Positions 53,062-61,614 of a stretch of 64,000 bases of DNA are shown piece by piece (position 1 is the first letter of the stretch; the number at the start of each line of letters is the position of its first letter). The DNA is from Sphingomonadales bacterium (GTDB lineage Bacteria; Pseudomonadota; Alphaproteobacteria; Sphingomonadales; Sphingomonadaceae), in assembly GCA_028871475.1 (NCBI GenBank), contig JAGWMZ010000002.1, positions 62,001 to 126,000 on the forward strand, written 5' to 3'. The notes under the pieces were generated by a model that saw only the letters and a program-made list of their open reading frames with translations, was not told the DNA's origin and ran no database searches. The translations under genes and the position numbers were made by a program.

Positions 53062-54192
53062 ATGATGCTTCCCCGCGATCCTCGGCCAGATCCTCGATCG
53101 GCCTGCGATGTGCTCATTGTCGGCGCCGGCATGGCGGGTGCCTCGCTGGCGGCGGCGCTGGTGGCTTGCGGGAACGCCGGCCGCATCCTGATGGTCGAGG
53201 GCGAGCGCCAGCCGGGCTATCACGCGACGGGGCGATCGGCGGCGTTCTGGCAGGAAACCTATGGCGGGCCGGGGGTGCAGCCGCTGACCACCGCCTCGGG
53301 TCCGGTGCTGGCGCAGCTCGGCATGCTCAAGCGGCGGCGTGGGCTGACGCTGGCGCGCAAGGGTGAGGAGGCCGCGCTCGATGCGTTTATCGCCCGTTTT
53401 TCGGCGCTGGGCGTGGCGATGGAGCTTTTGCCGCGCGATGCGATCGAGGCTCTGGTGCCCGGATTGCGCGAGGGCTGGGTGGCGGGCGCGATGGAGGAGG
53501 ACTGCTGCGACATCGACGTGGCGGGACTTCACCAGCACTATCTGGCGCAGGCGCGCAAGGGTGGCGTGGAGCTTCTCTGCGACGCCCGCGTGGCCGGCAT
53601 GGCGCGCGAAGGCGGCGCCTGGCACGTCACTCTCGCTGATGGGCAGGCGCTGCGCGCGCAGGTCGTGGTCAATGCCGCAGGCGCCTGGGCGGATGAACTG
53701 GCGGGCATGGCAGGCGCGGCCCCGCTCGGCATCACGCCCTATCGTCGCACCATGGTGCAGGCCCGCGTCGCCCCGGCGCCGAGTGATGACCTGCCCCTCG
53801 TGCTCGACCTTGGGGAAACCTTCTATTTCAAGCCCGAATCGGGTCGTATCTGGCTGACCCCGCATGACGAGCACCCCAGTGCTCCCTGCGACGCCGCGCC
53901 CGAGGAGATCGATGTGGCCAATGCCATCGACCGGTTCGAGGCTGTGGTGGACTGGCAGGTCGAGCGCGTCGAGCATCGCTGGGCAGGCTTGCGCAGCTTC
54001 GCGCCGGATCGCTTGCCGGTCTATGGGTTCGATCCTGAGGTCGCCGGTTTCTTCTGGTGCGTGGGGCAAGGGGGCTTTGGCATTCAGACGGCGCCAGCGG
54101 CGGCGGATCTGGCGGCGCGCTTGCTGTTGGGGCTGGGGGCTGGCGGGATTGATCCCGAGGTTTACGCGCCGGGGCGGTTTTTGAAGGTTTAA
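53062..54192 (+). CDS. FAD-dependent oxidoreductase (DAO family)
   Basis: A 376-aa glycine/D-amino-acid oxidase family flavoprotein. FAD motif VLIVGAGMAGASLAAAL; GRSAAFWQETYG following it; C-terminal FFWCVGQGGFGIQTAPA flavin loop. The GRSAA element and the His/Arg pattern are close to D-arginine/D-amino-acid dehydrogenases, but the substrate is not certain. GGGGGAGGG at 53051-53059 serves ATG 53062 or 53065. It follows the hydrolase by 32 nt. Element D begins 6 bp after its stop. Confidence 0.87.
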   Translation: MMLPRDPRPDPRSACDVLIVGAGMAGASLAAALVACGNAGRILMVEGERQPGYHATGRSAAFWQETYGGPGVQPLTTASGPVLAQLGMLKRRRGLTLARKGEEAALDAFIARFSALGVAMELLPRDAIEALVPGLREGWVAGAMEEDCCDIDVAGLHQHYLAQARKGGVELLCDARVAGMAREGGAWHVTLADGQALRAQVVVNAAGAWADELAGMAGAAPLGITPYRRTMVQARVAPAPSDDLPLVLDLGETFYFKPESGRIWLTPHDEHPSAPCDAAPEEIDVANAIDRFEAVVDWQVERVEHRWAGLRSFAPDRLPVYGFDPEVAGFFWCVGQGGFGIQTAPAAADLAARLLLGLGAGGIDPEVYAPGRFLKV

Positions 54193-54197
54193 GGGAT

Positions 54198-54296
54198 GAC
54201 AAGCAGGGGGCCATTGCCCCCTGCACCCCCGGAACGTCTTCCGCGCTTGTCGCTCGCGACAAGCGCTCGCTTGCCGGCCCTCGCATTTTCTCCTGA
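54198..54296 (+). repeat. Palindromic intergenic element, copy D (short)
   Basis: First hairpin GCAGGGGGC (54203-54211), loop CATT, GCCCCCTGC (54216-54224). Then CACCCCCGGAACGTCTTCCG, 18 of 20 bases as in copy C. Next the small palindrome CGCTTGTCG/CGACAAGCG (54244-54265), and GCTCGCTTGCCGGCCCTCGCA, which matches copy B's last-hairpin arm. The central inverted repeat and the left arm of the last hairpin are missing. Convergent gap between the oxidoreductase gene and rnhA. Confidence 0.82.
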
Positions 54297-54300
54297 AACC

Positions 54301-54741
54301 TTACTTCTTCCCCGCCAGAACCGCCGCATCGCTGGCCAACTTGTCGACCCGCTCGTTCTCCGAATGCCCGTTATGCCCGCGCACCCAATGCCAGTCGATT
54401 TTGTGCGGCTTGGCGACGATCAGCATCTCGCGCCACAGATCCTCGTTGGCCACGGGTTCCTTCTTGGCGTTGACCCAGCCCTTTTTCTGCCAGCCGAAGA
54501 CCCATTTGGTAATGCCGTCGATGACATAGCGCGAATCGGTGGTCAGCTTGACATTGCAGGGCTGTTTGAGCGCGGCGAGCGCGCGGATCACCGCGGTCAT
54601 TTCCATGCGGTTGTTGGTGGTTTCCCGGTCGCCGCCCGACAGTTCCTTCTCATGGCTTCCCATGCGCAGCAGCGCGCCCCAGCCGCCCGGGCCGGGGTTG
54701 CCCTTGCAGGCCCCGTCGGTGAAGATTTCAACCTCTTTCAT
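54301..54741 (-). CDS. rnhA: Ribonuclease HI
   Basis: A 146-aa enzyme that cleaves RNA in RNA-DNA hybrids. Catalytic acids Asp9 ([11 protein letters not shown]), Glu47 (NNRMEMTA), Asp69 (TTDSRY) and Asp133 (NERVDKLA) are all present, with His123 in VRGHNGH and the basic-handle region WQKKGW. Its ATG overlaps the thrB stop by ATGA (54738-54741). Confidence 0.96.
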   Translation of the reverse strand: MKEVEIFTDGACKGNPGPGGWGALLRMGSHEKELSGGDRETTNNRMEMTAVIRALAALKQPCNVKLTTDSRYVIDGITKWVFGWQKKGWVNAKKEPVANEDLWREMLIVAKPHKIDWHWVRGHNGHSENERVDKLASDAAVLAGKK

Positions 54742-55745
54742 GCGAAGAGCGCGGCGTTGGCCGGGTCGGCATAGAAGGCGAGGCGGCGGGCATAGGCCAG
54801 CGGGTCTTTGCGCACCACCAGCGCATCCTGCGGGGTGTTGATCCAGTCATAGGCGCGGGTCGAAAGAAAGCGCATCGCCGCGCCGCGTGCCAGCACGGGG
54901 AGAGCCTCGCGTTCGGCCTTGCTCAGCGGGCGGACTGTTTCATAGCCGGCCAGCAGCGCGGCCGAGATGGCGGGATTGAAATTGCGCCCCGTATTGTCGA
55001 AACACCATGCCGCATGGGTGACGGCCACGTCATAGGCGACGATGTCGGTGCAGGCGAAATAGAAATCGATGAGGCCGGTGACCTTGTCGCCCAGCATCAG
55101 CACATTGTCGGGGAACAGGTCGGCGTGGATCACCCCGCGCGGCAGGGCATGGGGCCAATGCGCGTCGAGAAAGTCCAGCTCTGCCCCGACTGTGGCGGCC
55201 AGTGCCGGGTCGATGGTGGCAAGGCCGTCCTCGCCGCAGGCCTCGAGCAGGGCGCGCCAGTCGGGCAGGGAAAGGGTGTTGGCGCGGCCTGGGCCATAGT
55301 CGGCAACGGCCTTGTGAACCTGCGCCAGCGCAATGCCCACCGCATGGGCCTGTGCCGCCGTGGGCAGGCTGACCGAGACGCCGGGCAGAAACTCGATCAG
55401 CGTGACGGCCTTGGCCTCGCCATCGGGGCCGCTGATGGTGCGGAAGGAGGCTCCATCGCGGTCATGGATGGTGTGGGGCACCGGGCAGCCGGCATCGGCC
55501 AGATGGTCGAGCAGGCCCAGGAAGAAAGGCAGGTCGGCGACTTCGGTGCGCCCCTCGAACATGGTGAGGATGAAGCGGGCGCCCGCCGGTTGATTGTCGG
55601 CGCCGGGCTTGCCGGTTGTCTCGATCAGCCAGTTGCTGTTCGAAACGCCCTCGGCAATGCCCTTGGCCGAGACGAGGTCACCCACGTCAAAGGCGCAGAT
55701 GAGATCTCCCAGCGCCTCGGCGCCAAGATGCGTATAGACCGCCAT
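54738..55745 (-). CDS. thrB: Homoserine kinase (ThrB, kinase-fold type II)
   Basis: A 335-aa APH-fold homoserine kinase. [12 protein letters not shown] near the N-terminus, [36 protein letters not shown] as catalytic and metal loop. It phosphorylates homoserine for threonine synthesis. This ThrB type differs from the GHMP type of enterics and is usual in alphaproteobacteria. It precedes rnhA in an overlapping pair and follows ispH with a 21-bp gap on the same strand. Confidence 0.94.
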   Translation of the reverse strand: MAVYTHLGAEALGDLICAFDVGDLVSAKGIAEGVSNSNWLIETTGKPGADNQPAGARFILTMFEGRTEVADLPFFLGLLDHLADAGCPVPHTIHDRDGASFRTISGPDGEAKAVTLIEFLPGVSVSLPTAAQAHAVGIALAQVHKAVADYGPGRANTLSLPDWRALLEACGEDGLATIDPALAATVGAELDFLDAHWPHALPRGVIHADLFPDNVLMLGDKVTGLIDFYFACTDIVAYDVAVTHAAWCFDNTGRNFNPAISAALLAGYETVRPLSKAEREALPVLARGAAMRFLSTRAYDWINTPQDALVVRKDPLAYARRLAFYADPANAALFA

Positions 55746-55766
55746 GTTTCCCCCGTATGGCCCTGC

Positions 55767-56741
55767 TCAGTCGGCAAGCTGACGGGGCAGCTTGAAGATC
55801 ATCTTTTCCTCGGTCGTCACCACCGTTTCCTGGGTGACGGCGCGGAAGGTGGAGAGGAAATCGATCACCTCGCGCACCAGCGTTTCGGGCGCGCTGGCCC
55901 CGGCGGTGAGGCCCAGCGTCTTGACGCCCTCCAGCCAGCTCGGGTCGATTTCCGAAGCGCGCTGGACGAGGCGGGCGGGCGTGCCGCCGCGCGTCGAGAC
56001 TTCGACCAGACGCATGGAATTGGAGGAATTGGGCGCGCCGATCACGAAGAGCAGGTCGCATTGCGGGGCGATGGCCTTCACCGCCGCCTGACGGTTCGAG
56101 GTGGCGTAGCAGATGTCCTCGGCGCGCGGCCCGTTGATATTGGGATAGCGGCCGCGCAGGGCGCGTACGATCTCGGCTGTGTCGTCCACCGAAAGGGTGG
56201 TCTGGGTGAGAAAGCCGAGCGCATCATCGTTGGTGAAGGGCAGGTTCATCACGTCTTCGACGGTTTCGACCAGGGTGATGGTCCCCTCGGGCACCTGGCC
56301 CAGCGTGCCGATCACCTCGGGATGGCCTTTGTGGCCGATGAAGATGATGTGGCGCCCGGCCTCGATCTGGCGTTCGGCCTGGCGGTGGACCTTGGAGACG
56401 AGCGGGCAGGTGGCATCGAGCCATTCGAGGCCGCGTTCATCCGCAATGGCGGGGATCGACTTGGGCACGCCATGCGCCGAGAAGATGACGGGCGCGCCAT
56501 CGGGCACCTCGTCGAGTTCCTCGACAAAGATCGCGCCCTTTTCCTTCAACCCATCGACCACATAGCGGTTGTGGACGATTTCATGGCGGACATAGACCGG
56601 CGCGCCGAACTTGCGAATCGCGCGCTCCACGATCTCGATCGCGCGGTCGACACCGGCGCAGAAACCGCGCGGGGCGGCGATCAACAGGCGAAGGGGCAGC
56701 AGGCCAGTATCCTGTGCCATGGCGGGAAAGGATGCGTTCAT
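55767..56741 (-). CDS. ispH: 4-hydroxy-3-methylbut-2-enyl diphosphate reductase
   Basis: A 324-aa iron-sulphur enzyme, the last step of the MEP isoprenoid pathway. The three cluster cysteines are visible: Cys28 in PRGFCAGV, Cys in [13 protein letters not shown] and Cys in [23 protein letters not shown] and GAPNSSNS are substrate-site blocks. ATG 56741 or 56720 could be used. Divergent from the lipoprotein gene (97-bp gap). ispH-thrB-rnhA is probably one operon. Confidence 0.96.
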   Translation of the reverse strand: MNASFPAMAQDTGLLPLRLLIAAPRGFCAGVDRAIEIVERAIRKFGAPVYVRHEIVHNRYVVDGLKEKGAIFVEELDEVPDGAPVIFSAHGVPKSIPAIADERGLEWLDATCPLVSKVHRQAERQIEAGRHIIFIGHKGHPEVIGTLGQVPEGTITLVETVEDVMNLPFTNDDALGFLTQTTLSVDDTAEIVRALRGRYPNINGPRAEDICYATSNRQAAVKAIAPQCDLLFVIGAPNSSNSMRLVEVSTRGGTPARLVQRASEIDPSWLEGVKTLGLTAGASAPETLVREVIDFLSTFRAVTQETVVTTEEKMIFKLPRQLAD

Positions 56742-56838
56742 GATGCCGCCTCTAGCGCTTTGCGGCGCGGGCCGCTAGGGCAGGCAGCAAGATAACACGC
56801 CGGACCGTTGGCGCCGGGGGAATCCAAGGAACGCAAGA

Positions 56839-57498
56839 ATGCACTTTCGACCACGCCTGAAGCCTGTTCTTGCTCTGTCGGCGGTCTGCGCCGTGCTGGC
56901 GGGTTGCTCTGGCAAGGGTGAGCTGGTGGTGGATGAAGGTGTGGGTATCACGGCCATCCGTTCGGCCTGCCCGGCGGTGGGCGTGGCCGATTACACGGGC
57001 AATATCACCACCTTCAAGGTGCCCGGCTCCTCCGATGCCAAGGATATCGACATTGAAGGCAACATCACCGATGTGCGCCCGGAATGCGACCCCAAGGGTG
57101 ACCCCATCGTGTCGAACGTGACCTTCAAGGTGCAGGCCCGCCGCAGTGATACCCACGGTGCGCGTGACGTGATGCTGCCCTATTTCGTGACGGTGATGCG
57201 CGGGGGCAATGTCGTCATCGCCAAGACGCTGGGGACAGCGGCGCTGCATTTTGCCGATGGGCAGGCCACCGCCGAGGCGATCGGCAACGGCAAGGCCTCG
57301 ATCGACAAGAAGGAAGCCACGCTCGACAAGGCGATTCACGACCGCATCGTGCGCCCGCGCAAATCCAAGGATGCCGATGCCGCCATCGATCCGCTGGCTG
57401 ACCCGGCGGTGCTGGCCGCCGTCAACAAGGCGACCTTCGAGGTGCTGGTCGGTTTCCAGCTTTCCGAGGCGCAGCTTGGCTATAACGCCACGCGATGA
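56839..57498 (+). CDS. Lipoprotein of unknown function
   Basis: A 219-aa protein with lipobox LAGC (VLALSAVCAVLAGC). A globular domain follows with one further Cys pair (SACP..., RPECDP) and beta-strand pattern (NITTFKVPG, DIDIEGNITDV, NVTFKVQARR). It ends in a helical segment with AAVNKATFEVLVGFQLSEAQLGYN. No family with a known function recognised. It ends about 45 bp before a terminator-like hairpin. Confidence 0.75.
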   Translation: MHFRPRLKPVLALSAVCAVLAGCSGKGELVVDEGVGITAIRSACPAVGVADYTGNITTFKVPGSSDAKDIDIEGNITDVRPECDPKGDPIVSNVTFKVQARRSDTHGARDVMLPYFVTVMRGGNVVIAKTLGTAALHFADGQATAEAIGNGKASIDKKEATLDKAIHDRIVRPRKSKDADAAIDPLADPAVLAAVNKATFEVLVGFQLSEAQLGYNATR

Positions 57499-57540
57499 TG
57501 CGCGGCGGGGCGGCTTTCGTCTCGCTTATGTCTTGCCATT

Positions 57541-57576
57541 GGCCCCGGCGCCCGTTTAGGCGCTGGGGCTGATGTT
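57541..57576 (+). terminator. Rho-independent terminator candidate
   Basis: CCCCGGCGCC (57543-57552) pairs with GGCGCTGGGG (57559-57568), one G-U pair, loop CGTTTA, extended by flanking G-C, followed by CTGATGTTTTT. It would end the lipoprotein transcript before argS. Confidence 0.6.
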
Positions 57577-57620
57577 TTTACGGCGGATTGCCGCCCGCTT
57601 TGATGAACAGGCCCTTTGTT

Positions 57621-59363
57621 ATGACCACCTTGACCCTGCACGCTGCCTTTGCCGGCCATGTCGCTGCCGCGCTCGATGCGCTGGAGGCGGCGGGTACGCT
57701 GCCGGCTGGCCTCAGCCGCGCCGCCGTCACGGTGGAGCCGCCGCGCGATGTGACGCATGGCGATCTGGCGACCAATGCGGCCATGGTGCTGGCCAAGCCG
57801 GCGGGCACTAATCCGCGCGCGCTAGCGACAGCCCTGGTGGCCGAGCTGGAAAAGCTGCCGTTGGTGGAAAGCGCCGAGATCGCCGGGCCGGGTTTCATCA
57901 ACCTGCGTCTGACGAGCGCTGCATGGCTGGACGAATTGCGGGCGATCGCCGCGCTGGGCGCCGATTATGGGCGCAGTGCCATGGGTGGCGGCACCACGGT
58001 CAATGTGGAATATGTCAGCGCCAACCCCACTGGCCCCATGCATATGGGCCATTGCCGTGGCGCGGTGGTGGGCGATGCCTTGGCTTCGCTGCTGGAATAT
58101 GCCGGGCACAAGGTCATCCGCGAATACTACGTCAATGACGCGGGCGCGCAGGTGCAGGTGCTGGCCCGCTCCGCGCATTATCGCTATCGCGAGGCCCTGG
58201 GCCGCGATATCGGGCCCGTGCCGGAGGGGCAGTATCCGGGCGATTATCTGATTCCGGTCGGGCAGGCGCTGGCGGCCGAATTTGGCGACCGCTATGCCGA
58301 CGCGCCGGAAAGCGAGTGGCTCGCCCTGTTCCGCGTCAAGGCGGTGGCGGCCATGATGGACATGATCCGCGACGATCTGGCGCTGCTGGGCATCAAGCAT
58401 GACCTCTTCAGCTCGGAGGCTGAGTTGCAGGCGGCGGGAAAGCCCGAGGAGGCCGAAGCCTGGCTGCGTTCGCAGGATCTGGTCTATGATGGTGAGCTGG
58501 AAGCCCCCAAGGGCAAGCTGCCCGACGATTGGGAGCCGGTGGCCCTGCCGCTGTTCCGCAGCACGAAATTTGGCGACGATCAGGACCGCCCGATCAAGAA
58601 ATCCGACGGCACATGGACCTATTTCGGCGCGGATCTGGCCTATCATTTCCAGAAGGCGCAGAGCGCCGATGCACTGGTCGACATCTGGGGTGCGGACCAT
58701 GCCGGAACCGTGAAGCGCATCAAGGCTGCCGTCGCCGCGATGACCGGGGCGAAAGGCAAGCCGACGCCTTTCGAGGTGAAGCTGGTCCAGATGGTCGCGC
58801 TGCTGCGCAATGGCGAGCCGGTGAAGATGTCCAAGCGTTCGGGCACCTTCGTCACGCTGGCCGATGTGGTGCGCGAGGTGGGCAAGGATGTGGTCCGCTT
58901 CACCATGCTGACCCGCAAGCCCGAGGCGCAGATGGATTTCGACTTTGCCAAGGTGGTCGAGGCGTCCAAGGATAATCCGGTCTTCTATCTGCAATATGCC
59001 CATGCGCGCATCTGCTCCACCCTGCGCAAGGCGGCGGCCGAGGGCTTTGCCCCCGCGCCTGATGCCATTGCCGAACTGGGCGAGGAAGAGCTGGCGCTGG
59101 TCAAGCTGGTCGCGCAGTTCCCGCGCATTGTGGAAGCCGCTGCTGCTGCCCGCGAACCTCATCGCATCGCATTTTTCCTCGCCGACGTGGCCTCTGCGTT
59201 TCATTCCTACTGGAATCTGGGCAACGACCGTCCCGATAAGCGCTTCATTCTGCCCCAGAATGGTGCATTGACAACAGCGCGCCTTTTCCTCGGGACGCAA
59301 ATCGGGCAGGTAGTGCGTAATGGCCTGGCTGTGCTGGGTGTCGTCGCCGTCGAGGAGATGTGA
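57621..59363 (+). CDS. argS: Arginyl-tRNA synthetase
   Basis: A 580-aa class I synthetase. N-terminal Add-1 domain with THGDLATNAAMVLAK, HIGH motif as HMGH (141-144), KMSKS-like KMSKRSGTFV, and the C-terminal anticodon domain (PVFYLQYAHARICSTLR). ATG 57621 gives the family's natural start (MTTLTLHAAF). The ATG at 57603 adds six residues. The SPOR-domain gene starts 3 nt after the stop. Confidence 0.96.
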   Translation: MTTLTLHAAFAGHVAAALDALEAAGTLPAGLSRAAVTVEPPRDVTHGDLATNAAMVLAKPAGTNPRALATALVAELEKLPLVESAEIAGPGFINLRLTSAAWLDELRAIAALGADYGRSAMGGGTTVNVEYVSANPTGPMHMGHCRGAVVGDALASLLEYAGHKVIREYYVNDAGAQVQVLARSAHYRYREALGRDIGPVPEGQYPGDYLIPVGQALAAEFGDRYADAPESEWLALFRVKAVAAMMDMIRDDLALLGIKHDLFSSEAELQAAGKPEEAEAWLRSQDLVYDGELEAPKGKLPDDWEPVALPLFRSTKFGDDQDRPIKKSDGTWTYFGADLAYHFQKAQSADALVDIWGADHAGTVKRIKAAVAAMTGAKGKPTPFEVKLVQMVALLRNGEPVKMSKRSGTFVTLADVVREVGKDVVRFTMLTRKPEAQMDFDFAKVVEASKDNPVFYLQYAHARICSTLRKAAAEGFAPAPDAIAELGEEELALVKLVAQFPRIVEAAAAAREPHRIAFFLADVASAFHSYWNLGNDRPDKRFILPQNGALTTARLFLGTQIGQVVRNGLAVLGVVAVEEM

Positions 59364-59366
59364 TCC

Positions 59367-60347
59367 ATGTCGGGTGAAAACGAGGGGCAGCAGGGCTCGC
59401 AGCCGGGGCATTGGCTGAACGAGGCTCACGATACCCTTCACCAGAACGCGCAACCGCAAGGTCAGCCATGGCGGGATCAGGCCCATGACCAGCTGCAAAA
59501 CGGCATGAATCAGGGCGAGGCCTGGGCAGGGCATTATCAGGATCAGGCCCAGGACGCCTATCATGAGGCGGCCGGGCACGACATGCCGGCCTTCGATGCG
59601 GCCCCGGCGGGCGAATGGGTGAATGGCCAGTGGGTGGCCCATGCGCAAGACGCCCAGCCAGCCGTCGCCGCGCTCGATCTGGGCGAGCGTGATCGTCTGC
59701 CCTGGCTCGATTCGGTTGAGGACGATGAGGATTATTACGCTGTCGATACGCGCCGGGTGATTGCCGCGGTGGTGGGCGCGGTGCTGTTGCTCGGGCTGAT
59801 CGTGGGCGGCATCTGGGCCTACACCCATCGCAAGGGCGAAGGCACGCCGGTGGCCGATGGCAGCGTGATCGGCGCGCCCGAGCAGCCTTACAAGCAGGCC
59901 CCCGCCAATCCGGGCGGCAAGCAGTTCGAAGGCACGGGCGACACCAGCTTCGCCGCGGCGCAGGGCAAGGATCGACCCGCCCAATTGGCCAGCGGCGATG
60001 CAACGCCGGTGGTGCCCGCCGCGCCCAAGGCCGATGATGCGGGCAAGGCTGCTGCCGCCAGCGCCCAGCCGGCCAAGGCGCCCGAGGCCAAGCCTGCCGA
60101 GGACACCGGTCCTGTCGGCGGCGTGGTGCAGATCGCGGCCTATTCGAACGAGGCGGCGGCCAAGGCGGGTTGGGACCGGCTGGTGCAGCAGCATGACATG
60201 CTCAAGGGCGCGAATCACCGCATCGTGCAGGGGCAGTCCGACATTGGCACGGTCTATCGCCTGCAGCTTATTACCGGTGCCGGTGGTGGCAGCGCCTTGT
60301 GCGGCAAGCTGAAGGCTGAAGGCGTGGCTTGCCAGGTCAAGCACTGA
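59367..60347 (+). CDS. SPOR-domain membrane protein with repeated Gln/His-rich N-terminus
   Basis: A 326-aa bitopic protein. The cytoplasmic N-terminus (1-130) contains three loosely repeated units with the pattern W-x-x-x-A/Y-x-D/H (WLNEAHDTLHQ, WRDQAHDQLQN, WAGHYQDQAQD). A transmembrane helix lies at about 131-152, then a Pro/Ala-rich periplasmic linker, and a SPOR domain at about 250-326 (GGVVQIAAYSNEAAAKAGWDRL...YRLQL). SPOR domains bind denuded septal peptidoglycan, so a division-related role is expected (FtsN-like layout). Followed by a terminator. Confidence 0.88.
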   Translation: MSGENEGQQGSQPGHWLNEAHDTLHQNAQPQGQPWRDQAHDQLQNGMNQGEAWAGHYQDQAQDAYHEAAGHDMPAFDAAPAGEWVNGQWVAHAQDAQPAVAALDLGERDRLPWLDSVEDDEDYYAVDTRRVIAAVVGAVLLLGLIVGGIWAYTHRKGEGTPVADGSVIGAPEQPYKQAPANPGGKQFEGTGDTSFAAAQGKDRPAQLASGDATPVVPAAPKADDAGKAAAASAQPAKAPEAKPAEDTGPVGGVVQIAAYSNEAAAKAGWDRLVQQHDMLKGANHRIVQGQSDIGTVYRLQLITGAGGGSALCGKLKAEGVACQVKH

Positions 60348-60368
60348 GGCTGACGCCGGGAAAAGATG

Positions 60369-60404
60369 AAGGGGTGCGGGGGCTTCAGGCTTTCCGCACC
60401 CTTT
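60369..60404 (+). terminator. Rho-independent terminator
   Basis: GGGTGCGG (60372-60379) pairs with CCGCACCC (60394-60401), extended by AAG/TTT, loop 14 nt, followed by TTTT. Ends the argS-SPOR transcript. Confidence 0.75.
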
Positions 60405-60555
60405 TCCTTGTCGGCTTTCGGTTGAGGCGGGGCTGGGCGGGCCAGGGCGCCATTGCCAGGCATGATGGAAGCGTGAGCAAACCGCCGCGCGTCATCCCCT
60501 GCCTTCCATCGCCCACCTCTTGCGCTTGCCCGGCAAACTTGCGAGGCAATCGCTC

Positions 60556-61614
60556 ATGCTTCCCGCCATTTTCGGCCTGTCCGGCCCCGCATTGACTGAT
60601 GACGAGCGCGGTTTTTTCCGCGATGCCGATCCGGCCGGCTACATCCTGTTTGGCCGCAATGTCGAGACGCGCGAACAGTTGCGCGCTTTGACCGATGATC
60701 TGCGCGCGATCCACGGGCGCGATCGACTGTTGATCTCGATCGATCAGGAAGGCGGACGGGTCGCGCGGATGAAGCCACCGCAATGGCCACACTATCCGGC
60801 AGGGGATGCCTTTGCCCGGCTATGGAATGTGGCTCCGGCCAGCGCGATCGAGGCGGCGCGCGCCAATGCGCAGGCGCTGGGCATGGATCTGGCGCAGGCG
60901 GGGATCACGCTGGACTGCTGGCCCTGTGTCGATGTGCGGGTGCCGGGCGCGCATGACGTTATCGGCGATCGCGCCCTGGGCAGCGAGCCAAGGCAGGTGG
61001 CGGCGCTCGGCCGGGCCATTCTCGAGGGTCTGTCACGCGCGGGGGTCGTGGGCTGCGTCAAGCATATTCCCGGCCATGGCCGCGCCGGGGCCGACAGCCA
61101 CAAGACCTTGCCCCGGGTCGAGGCCGATGAGACAGTGCTGGAGCAGGATCTGGCGCCGTTTCGCGCGCTCAACTCGGCGCCGGTGGCGATGACCGGCCAT
61201 ATCCTCTTTCCGGCATGGGATGCGCAGCGGCCCGCGACCCTGTCGCCCTTCATCATCGAAACGATCATCCGCCAGCACATCGGCTTTGACGGGCTGCTCA
61301 TCACCGACGATCTCGACATGCAGGCACTGTCGGGTACCATTCCCGAGCGGGCGGCGGCCTCATTAGCTGCGGGCTGTGACCTTGTGCTCAATTGCTGGGG
61401 GCGGATGGCGGATATGGAGGGGATTGCCCAAGCCATTCCCGCGATCACGCCGCAGGGCGCGGCTCGCCTTGACCGCGCCATGGCCAGCGTGAGCGCGGTT
61501 GAGGACATATCGCAAGGCGAGCTGCTGGCCAAGCGTGATGCCTTGCTGGCGCTGGTCGAGAGCACTGATGCCATGGGCGCGGACCCCACCGCCTATCGCG
61601 GGGCGCAGGTTTGA
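60556..61614 (+). CDS. nagZ: Beta-N-acetylhexosaminidase NagZ
   Basis: A 352-aa glycoside hydrolase family 3 enzyme with the NagZ signature KHIPGHGRAGADSHKTLP and DQEGGRVARMKPPQWP. The catalytic aspartate is in ITDDLDMQAL. It removes GlcNAc from anhydro-muropeptides in cell-wall recycling. ATG 60556 with GAGG upstream; the frame is open 36 nt further to a TTG. Its stop overlaps the TTG start of scpA (TTGA). Confidence 0.94.
   Translation: MLPAIFGLSGPALTDDERGFFRDADPAGYILFGRNVETREQLRALTDDLRAIHGRDRLLISIDQEGGRVARMKPPQWPHYPAGDAFARLWNVAPASAIEAARANAQALGMDLAQAGITLDCWPCVDVRVPGAHDVIGDRALGSEPRQVAALGRAILEGLSRAGVVGCVKHIPGHGRAGADSHKTLPRVEADETVLEQDLAPFRALNSAPVAMTGHILFPAWDAQRPATLSPFIIETIIRQHIGFDGLLITDDLDMQALSGTIPERAAASLAAGCDLVLNCWGRMADMEGIAQAIPAITPQGAARLDRAMASVSAVEDISQGELLAKRDALLALVESTDAMGADPTAYRGAQV

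Noticed and set aside
18901..54296. The four repeats as CRISPR or insertion sequences
   Set aside because: They are not evenly spaced, have no spacers, no transposase ORF and no cas genes nearby.
57822..60344. An 840-residue open frame antisense to argS and the SPOR gene
   Set aside because: Same reason; argS on the other strand has intact catalytic motifs and length.
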